Positions 55,201 to 64,000 of a stretch of DNA of 64,000 nucleotides are shown here, one piece after another. Origin of the DNA: Hemibagrus wyckioides (lineage: Eukaryota; Chordata; Actinopteri; Siluriformes; Bagridae); contig NC_080735.1 of assembly GCF_019097595.1 (NCBI RefSeq), positions 18,281,417 to 18,345,416 of the forward strand, in the 5' to 3' direction. The notes below the pieces were generated by a model. That model was not told where the DNA came from and did no database searches. It was given only the letters and a program-made list of their open reading frames with translations. The position numbers and the translations under genes were made by a program. Position 1 is the first letter of the stretch, and each line of letters opens with the position of its first letter.

Positions 55201-58200
55201 TCTCAGTATAAATCTCAGACTAGTACACAAGTCTCAGTATAAATCTCAGACTAGTATACAAGTCTCTGTATAAATCTCAGACTAGTACAGAAGTCTCAGT
55301 ATAAATCTCAGACTAGTACAGAAGTCTCAGTATAAATCTCAGACTAGTACAGAAGTCTCTGTATAAATCTCAGACTAGTACACAAGTCTCAGTATAAATC
55401 TCAGACTAGTACAGAAGTCTCAGTATAAATCTCAGACTAGTACAGAAGTCTCAGTATAAATCTCAGACTAGTACACAAGTCTCAGTATAAATCTCAGACT
55501 AGTACAGAAGTCTCAGTATAAATCTCAGACTAGTACACAAGTCTCAGTATAAATCTCAGACTAGTACAGAAGTCTCAGTATAAATCTCAGACTAGTACAC
55601 AAGTCTCAGTATAAATCTCAGACTAGTACAGAAGTCTCAGTATAAATCTCAGACTAGTACACAAGTCTCAGTATAAATCTCAGACTAGTATACAAGTCTC
55701 TGTATAAATCTCAGACTAGTACACAAGTCTCTCTATAAATCTCAGACTAGTACACAAGTCTTTGTATAAATCTCAGATTAGTACACAAGTCTCAGTATAA
55801 ATCTCAGACTAGTACACAAGTCTCAGTATAAATCTCAGACTAGTACACAAGTCTCTGTATAAATCTCAGACTAGTACACAAGTCTCAGTATAAATCTCAG
55901 ACTAGTACACAAGTCTCTGTATAAATCTCAGATTAGTACACAAGTCTCAGTATAAATCTCAGACTAGTACACAAGTCTCAGTATAAATCTCAGACTAGTA
56001 CACAAGTCTCTGTATAAATCTCAGACTAGTACACAAGTCTCTCTATAAATCTCAGACTAGTACACAAGTCTTTGTATAAATCTCAGATTAGTACACAAGT
56101 CTCAGTATAAATCTCAGACTAGTACACAAGTCTCTGTATAAATCTCAGACTAGTACACAAGTCTCTGTATAAATCTCAGACTAGTACACAAGTCTCTCTA
56201 TAAATCTCAGACTAGTACACAAGTCTCAGTATAAATCTCAGACTAGTACAGAAGTCTCAGTATAAATCTCAGACTAGTACAGAAGTCTCTGTATAAATCT
56301 CAGACTAGTACACAAGTCTCAGTATAAATCTCAGACTAGTACACAAGTCTCAGTATAAATCTCAGACTAGTACACAAGTCTCAGTATAAATCTCAGACTA
56401 GTACACAAGTCTCTGTATAAATCTCAGACTAGTACACAAGTCTCAGTATAAATCTCAGACTAGTACACAAGTCTCTGTATAAATCTCAGATTAGTACACA
56501 AGTCTCAGTATAAATCTCAGACTAGTACACAAGTCTCAGTATAAATCTCAGACTAGTACACAAGTCTCTGTATAAATCTCAGACTAGTACACAAGTCTCT
56601 CTATAAATCTCAGACTAGTACACAAGTCTCTGTATAAATCTCAGACTAGTATACAAGTCTCAGTATAAATCTCAGACTAGTACACAAGTCTCTGTATAAA
56701 TCTCAGACTAGTACACAAGTCTCAGTATAAATCTCAGACTAGTACACAAGTCTCTGTATAAATCTCAGACTAGTACACAAGTCTCAGTATAAATCTCAGA
56801 CTAGTACACAAGTCTCTGTATAAATCTCAGACTAGTACACAAGTCTCTGTATAAATCTCAGACTAGTACACAAGTCTCTGTATAAATCTCAGACTAGTAC
56901 ACAAGTCTCTGTATAAATCTCAGACTAGTACACAAGTCTCAGTATAAATCTCAGACTAGTACACAAGTCTCTGTATAAATCTCAGACTAGTACACAAGTC
57001 TCTGTATAAATCTCAGACTAGTACACAAGTCTCAGTATAAATCTCAGACTAGTACACAAGTCTCAGTATAAATCTCAGACTAGTACAGAAGTCTCAGTAT
57101 AAATCTCAGACTAGTATACAAGTCTCAGTATAAATCTCAGACTAGTACACAAGTCTCAGTATAAATCTCAGACTAGTACACAAGTCTCAGTATAAATCTC
57201 AGACTAGTACACAAGTCTCAGTATAAATCTCAGACTAGTACACAAGTCTCAGTATAAATCTCAGACTAGTACACAAGTCTCTGTATAAATCTCAGACTAG
57301 TACACAAGTCTCAGTATAAATCTCAGACTAGTACACAAGTCTCTGTATAAATCTCAGATTAGTACACAAGTCTCAGTATAAATCTCAGACTAGTACACAA
57401 GTCTCAGTATAAATCTCAGACTAGTACACAAGTCTCTGTATAAATCTCAGACTAGTACACAAGTCTCTCTATAAATCTCAGACTAGTACACAAGTCTCAG
57501 TATAAATCTCAGACTAGTACAGAAGTCTCAGTATAAATCTCAGACTAGTACAGAAGTCTCTGTATAAATCTCAGACTAGTACACAAGTCTCAGTATAAAT
57601 CTCAGACTAGTACAGAAGTCTCAGTATAAATCTCAGACTAGTATACAAGTCTCAGTATAAATCTCAGACTAGTACACAAGTCTCAGTATAAATCTCAGAC
57701 TAGTACACAAGTCTCTGTATAAATCTCAGACTAGTACACAAGTCTCTGTATAAATCTCAGACTAGTACACAAGTCTCTGTATAAATCTCAGACTAGTACA
57801 CAAGTCTCAGTATAAATCTCAGACTAGTACAGAAGTCTCAGTATAAATCTCAGACTAGTATACAAGTCTCAGTATAAATCTCAGACTAGTACACAAGTCT
57901 CAGTATAAATCTCAGACTAGTACACAAGTCTCAGTATAAATCTCAGACTAGTACACAAGTCTCTGTATAAATCTCAGACTAGTACACAAGTCTCAGTATA
58001 AATCTCAGACTAGTACACAAGTCTCTGTATAAATCTCAGATTAGTACACAAGTCTCAGTATAAATCTCAGACTAGTACACAAGTCTCAGTATAAATCTCA
58101 GACTAGTACACAAGTCTCTGTATAAATCTCAGACTAGTACACAAGTCTCTCTATAAATCTCAGACTAGTACACAAGTCTTTGTATAAATCTCAGATTAGT

Positions 58201-61200
58201 ACACAAGTCTCAGTATAAATCTCAGACTAGTACACAAGTCTCAGTATAAATCTCAGACTAGTACACAAGTCTCTGTATAAATCTCAGACTAGTACACAAG
58301 TCTCAGTATAAATCTCAGACTAGTACACAAGTCTCTGTATAAATCTCAGATTAGTACACAAGTCTCAGTATAAATCTCAGACTAGTACACAAGTCTCAGT
58401 ATAAATCTCAGACTAGTACACAAGTCTCTGTATAAATCTCAGACTAGTACACAAGTCTCTCTATAAATCTCAGACTAGTACACAAGTCTTTGTATAAATC
58501 TCAGATTAGTACACAAGTCTCAGTATAAATCTCAGACTAGTACACAAGTCTCTGTATAAATCTCAGACTAGTACACAAGTCTCTGTATAAATCTCAGACT
58601 AGTACACAAGTCTCTCTATAAATCTCAGACTAGTACACAAGTCTCAGTATAAATCTCAGACTAGTACAGAAGTCTCAGTATAAATCTCAGACTAGTACAG
58701 AAGTCTCTGTATAAATCTCAGACTAGTACACAAGTCTCAGTATAAATCTCAGACTAGTACAGAAGTCTCAGTATAAATCTCAGACTAGTATACAAGTCTC
58801 AGTATAAATCTCAGACTAGTACACAAGTCTCAGTATAAATCTCAGACTAGTACACAAGTCTCAGTATAAATCTCAGACTAGTACACAAGTCTCTGTATAA
58901 ATCTCAGACTAGTACACAAGTCTCAGTATAAATCTCAGACTAGTACACAAGTCTCTGTATAAATCTCAGATTAGTACACAAGTCTCAGTATAAATCTCAG
59001 ACTAGTACACAAGTCTCAGTATAAATCTCAGACTAGTACACAAGTCTTTGTATAAATCTCAGATTAGTACACAAGTCTCAGTATAAATCTCAGACTAGTA
59101 CACAAGTCTCTGTATAAATCTCAGATTAGTACACAAGTCTCAGTATAAATCTCAGACTAGTACACAAGTCTCAGTATAAATCTCAGACTAGTACACAAGT
59201 CTCAGTATAAATCTCAGACTAGTACACAAGTCTCAGTATAAATCTCAGACTAGTACAGAAGTCTCAGTATAAATCTCAGACTAGTATACAAGTCTCAGTA
59301 TAAATCTCAGACTAGTACACAAGTCTCAGTATAAATCTCAGACTAGTATACAAGTCTCAGTATAAATCTCAGACTAGTACACAAGTCTCAGTATAAATCT
59401 CAGACTAGTATACAAGTCTCAGTATAAATCTCAGACTAGTATACAAGTCTCAGTATAAATCTCAGACTAGTACACAAGTCTCAGTATAAATCTCAGACTA
59501 GTACACAAGTCTCAGTATAAATCTCAGACTAGTACACAAGTCTCTGTATAAATCTCAGACTAGTACACAAGTCTCAGTATAAATCTCAGACTAGTACACA
59601 AGTCTCTGTATAAATCTCAGATTAGTACACAAGTCTCAGTATAAATCTCAGACTAGTACACAAGTCTCAGTATAAATCTCAGACTAGTACACAAGTCTCT
59701 GTATAAATCTCAGACTAGTACACAAGTCTCTCTATAAATCTCAGACTAGTACACAAGTCTTTGTATAAATCTCAGATTAGTACACAAGTCTCAGTATAAA
59801 TCTCAGACTAGTACACAAGTCTCTGTATAAATCTCAGATTAGTACACAAGTCTCAGTATAAATCTCAGACTAGTACACAAGTCTCAGTATAAATCTCAGA
59901 CTAGTACACAAGTCTCAGTATAAATCTCAGACTAGTACACAAGTCTCAGTATAAATCTCAGACTAGTACACAAGTCTCAGTATAAATCTCAGACTAGTAC
60001 AGAAGTCTCAGTATAAATCTCAGACTAGTATACAAGTCTCAGTATAAATCTCAGACTAGTACACAAGTCTCAGTATAAATCTCAGACTAGTATACAAGTC
60101 TCAGTATAAATCTCAGACTAGTACACAAGTCTCAGTATAAATCTCAGACTAGTACACAAGTCTCTGTATAAATCTCAGACTAGTACACAAGTCTCTCTAT
60201 AAATCTCAGACTAGTACACAAGTCTCAGTATAAATCTCAGACTAGTACAGAAGTCTCAGTATAAATCTCAGACTAGTACAGAAGTCTCTGTATAAATCTC
60301 AGACTAGTACACAAGTCTCTGTATAAATCTCAGACTAGTACACAAGTCTCTCTATAAATCTCAGACTAGTACACAAGTCTCAGTATAAATCTCAGACTAG
60401 TACACAAGTCTTTGTATAAATCTCAGATTAGTACACAAGTCTCAGTATAAATCTCAGACTAGTACACAAGTCTCTGTATAAATCTCAGATTAGTACACAA
60501 GTCTCAGTATAAATCTCAGACTAGTACACAAGTCTCAGTATAAATCTCAGACTAGTACACAAGTCTCAGTATAAATCTCAGACTAGTACACAAGTCTCAG
60601 TATAAATCTCAGACTAGTACAGAAGTCTCAGTATAAATCTCAGACTAGTATACAAGTCTCAGTATAAATCTCAGACTAGTACACAAGTCTCAGTATAAAT
60701 CTCAGACTAGTATACAAGTCTCAGTATAAATCTCAGACTAGTACACAAGTCTCAGTATAAATCTCAGACTAGTATACAAGTCTCAGTATAAATCTCAGAC
60801 TAGTACACAAGTCTCAGTATAAATCTCAGACTAGTACACAAGTCTCTGTATAAATCTCAGACTAGTACACAAGTCTCTCTATAAATCTCAGACTAGTACA
60901 CAAGTCTCAGTATAAATCTCAGACTAGTACACAAGTCTCAGTATAAATCTCAGACTAGTACACAAGTCTCTCTATAAATCTCAGACTAGTACACAAGTCT
61001 CAGTATAAATCTCAGACTAGTACAGAAGTCTCTGTATAAATCTCAGACTAGTACACAAGTCTCAGTATAAATCTCAGACTAGTACAGAAGTCTCAGTATA
61101 AATCTCAGACTAGTATACAAGTCTCAGTATAAATCTCAGACTAGTACACAAGTCTCAGTATAAATCTCAGACTAGTACACAAGTCTCAGTATAAATCTCA

Positions 61201-63922
61201 GACTAGTACACAAGTCTCTGTATAAATCTCAGACTAGTACACAAGTCTCAGTATAAATCTCAGACTAGTACACAAGTCTCTGTATAAATCTCAGATTAGT
61301 ACACAAGTCTCAGTATAAATCTCAGACTAGTACACAAGTCTCAGTATAAATCTCAGACTAGTACACAAGTCTCTGTATAAATCTCAGACTAGTACACAAG
61401 TCTCTCTATAAATCTCAGACTAGTACACAAGTCTTTGTATAAATCTCAGATTAGTACACACGTCTCAGTATAAATCTCAGACTAGTACACAAGTCTCTGT
61501 ATAAATCTCAGATTAGTACACAAGTCTCAGTATAAATCTCAGACTAGTACACAAGTCTCAGTATAAATCTCAGACTAGTACACAAGTCTCAGTATAAATC
61601 TCAGACTAGTACACAAGTCTCAGTATAAATCTCAGACTAGTACAGAAGTCTCAGTATAAATCTCAGACTAGTATACAAGTCTCAGTATAAATCTCAGACT
61701 AGTACACAAGTCTCAGTATAAATCTCAGACTAGTATACAAGTCTCAGTATAAATCTCAGACTAGTACACAAGTCTCAGTATAAATCTCAGACTAGTACAC
61801 AAGTCTCTGTATAAATCTCAGACTAGTACACAAGTCTCTCTATAAATCTCAGACTAGTACACAAGTCTCAGTATAAATCTCAGACTAGTACAGAAGTCTC
61901 AGTATAAATCTCAGACTAGTACAGAAGTCTCTGTATAAATCTCAGACTAGTACACAAGTCTCTGTATAAATCTCAGACTAGTACACAAGTCTCTCTATAA
62001 ATCTCAGACTAGTACACAAGTCTCAGTATAAATCTCAGACTAGTACACAAGTCTTTGTATAAATCTCAGATTAGTACACAAGTCTCAGTATAAATCTCAG
62101 ACTAGTACACAAGTCTCTGTATAAATCTCAGATTAGTACACAAGTCTCAGTATAAATCTCAGACTAGTACACAAGTCTCAGTATAAATCTCAGACTAGTA
62201 CACAAGTCTCAGTATAAATCTCAGACTAGTACACAAGTCTCAGTATAAATCTCAGACTAGTACAGAAGTCTCAGTATAAATCTCAGACTAGTATACAAGT
62301 CTCAGTATAAATCTCAGACTAGTACACAAGTCTCAGTATAAATCTCAGACTAGTATACAAGTCTCAGTATAAATCTCAGACTAGTACACAAGTCTCAGTA
62401 TAAATCTCAGACTAGTATACAAGTCTCAGTATAAATCTCAGACTAGTACACAAGTCTCAGTATAAATCTCAGACTAGTACACAAGTCTCTGTATAAATCT
62501 CAGACTAGTACACAAGTCTCTCTATAAATCTCAGACTAGTACACAAGTCTCAGTATAAATCTCAGACTAGTACAGAAGTCTCAGTATAAATCTCAGACTA
62601 GTACAGAAGTCTCTGTATAAATCTCAGACTAGTACACAAGTCTCTGTATAAATCTCAGACTAGTACACAAGTCTCTCTATAAATCTCAGACTAGTACACA
62701 AGTCTCAGTATAAATCTCAGACTAGTACACAAGTCTCAGTATAAATCTCAGACTAGTACACAAGTCTCAGTATAAATCTCAGACTAGTACACAAGTCTCT
62801 CTATAAATCTCAGACTAGTACACAAGTCTCAGTATAAATCTCAGACTAGTACACAAGTCTCTGTATAAATCTCAGATTAGTACACAAGTCTCAGTATAAA
62901 TCTCAGACTAGTACACAAGTCTCTGTATAAATCTCAGATTAGTACACAAGTCTCAGTATAAATCTCAGACTAGTACACAAGTCTCAGTATAAATCTCAGA
63001 CTAGTACACAAGTCTCAGTATAAATCTCAGACTAGTACACAAGTCTCAGTATAAATCTCAGACTAGTACACAAGTCTCTGTATAAATCTCAGATTAGTAC
63101 ACAAGTCTCAGTATAAATCTCAGACTAGTACACAAGTCTCTGTATAAATCTCAGACTAGTACACAAGTCTCAGTATAAATCTCAGACTAGTACACAAGTC
63201 TCAGTATAAATCTCAGACTAGTACACAAGTCTCAGTATAAATCTCAGACTAGTACACAAGTCTCTGTATAAATCTCAGACTAGTATACAAGTCTCAGTAT
63301 AAATCTCAGATTAGTACACAAGTCTCAGTATAAATCTCAGACTAGTATATTTATTATCATTACCGAAATAATTAACCTCATTACCGAAACTCATGTTTAT
63401 TGGATGTTAACTGAATTAATAGAAATATAGTACTTTGATTTTAAATGCATGTGCAGAATCTTAAAATGATGTTCTCTCAGGTTTTGTCACGTCATTTTGA
63501 AAAAATCTCAGGTTTCTTCTAAATATTTAAAAAAAATGGTTGTAAATTGTGGGCGGTGTTGCGGTAATGAGAGAAATCAGTCAAAATTTAAAAAGCTGTT
63601 AAATATTATTAAATAAATATTATTTCAGAACTTGAAGTGACTGTGCATGACTATTAATAATCCATTTTTAAAACTGTGAAAATGTATTTGCTTTTCTGAC
63701 AGTGTTGATGTTTTCACAGTGTTGCGGTAATGAGATTTTTTAGGACTTGTTTTGGAAATTATGTTCAAAAAGGTGTTAAATGGTAAGTAAAAGTTTTATA
63801 ATTAATATTCACAAACATTCCAGACTTTGTTGCTAATGTCTGGAAAAACAAAAGTTAATTTAAGCATTTTTAAAATTTTCATGTTTGAAATTTTTGAAAC
63901 CAAGATTTCGTGAGAATCACCC
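52225..63922. mobile_element. Terminal-inverted-repeat element enclosing the 31-bp array
   Basis: GGGTGATTCTCACGAAA at 52225-52241 and its exact reverse complement at 63906-63922 face each other, and both are flanked outside by AGAC (52221-52224 and 63923-63926), a possible 4-bp target duplication. The internal non-satellite ends are 450 and 570 nt, A/T-rich, with TTGCGGTAATGAGA-type motifs in both orientations (63362, 63382, 63558 and 63722). There is no transposase ORF, so it would be non-autonomous. The superfamily is not recognised. Confidence 0.6.
52673..63350. repeat. 10.7 kb array of a 31-bp unit (about 344 copies)
   Basis: Unit GTACACAAGTCTCAGTATAA plus ATCTCAGACTA. The first GTA at 52681 and the last at 63345 are 10,664 nt apart, exactly 344 x 31. 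Variants are point changes: ACAC/ACAG/ATAC, CTCAG/CTCTG/CTCTC/CTTTG and GACTAG/GATTAG. The ACAG variant is common in the left third and ACAC prevails to the right. Confidence 0.99.
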
Positions 63923-64000
63923 AGACACGTGGAAGAACAGAACATTGTGAATCTGAGTTTCTGGAGGATTTTTAGGATGTTCAGGTGTTGCGCAAGAGGA

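Larger units (their letters stand above)
52166..64000 (-). other. srd5a2: srd5a2 intron 2 (partial, at least 11.8 kb)
   Basis: Extends from the exon 3 acceptor past the right edge. No exon 2-like sequence was found up to 64000. It contains the terminal-inverted-repeat element and the 31-bp array listed below. Confidence 0.75.

Noticed and set aside
49691..63350. CRISPR array
   Set aside because: The 43-bp and 31-bp repeats are contiguous without spacers, and the context is an animal gene with introns.
63350..64000. srd5a2 exon 2 at the right edge
   Set aside because: The sequence is A/T-rich with stops in all - strand frames and no conserved 5-alpha-reductase motif.

Overview
This is vertebrate nuclear DNA, almost certainly from a teleost fish. 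The genes are split into short exons with GT-AG introns. Microsatellites are very dense, and several repeat families familiar from fish genomes occur (for example the 'tttattttgtatagcgcc...aaagcagctttaca' element near 12.1 kb and the 'agggtcacggggat' element near 35.4 kb). I cannot name the species. A catfish- or characin-like ostariophysan is only a guess from the style of the repeats.

Region 1 (1 to about 24.2 kb, + strand) is most of a Jagged1 gene (jag1). The left edge falls in intron 3. I placed 23 consecutive coding exons (exons 4-26) covering the DSL domain, 16 EGF repeats, the cysteine-rich/VWC region, the juxtamembrane segment, one transmembrane helix and a cytoplasmic tail ending in RMEYIV. 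The exon lengths sum to 3,224 nt, which is one partial codon plus exactly 1,074 codons, so the model closes in frame. The introns hold three notable minisatellites (introns 10, 12 and 22), and several exons use CT or TG microsatellites as the tract in front of the acceptor.

Region 2 (about 24.2 to 42.4 kb) has no gene I can support. It contains degenerate tandem repeats, relics of mobile elements, long CA/GA/AAT/GATA microsatellites and a 1.5 kb nearly pure purine tract.

Region 3 (about 42.5 to 47.4 kb, + strand) appears to be a small gene with two short ORFs. It has a CCAAT/GC-box promoter and a first exon with a 10-codon upstream ORF. A second exon encodes a 76-residue single-pass membrane protein, and a third encodes a 50-residue one with a similar core. 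The layout next to jag1 recalls the conserved mitochondrial peptides encoded in the 5' leader of vertebrate MKKS, yet no MKKS chaperonin-like coding sequence follows. A 2.2 kb minisatellite lies between the last stop codon and a poly(A) signal.

Region 4 (47.4 to 64 kb) holds a 32-bp repeat array interrupted by a broken hAT-type transposase gene, followed on the - strand by the last three exons of a steroid 5-alpha-reductase (srd5a2-like). The last intron of that gene is almost entirely a 43-bp minisatellite (45 copies). Its next intron upstream carries a 10.7 kb array of a 31-bp unit (about 344 copies with no net length change). That array lies inside a pair of 17-bp terminal inverted repeats, which suggests a satellite that grew within a DNA transposon. 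Exons 1-2 of srd5a2 lie beyond the right edge.
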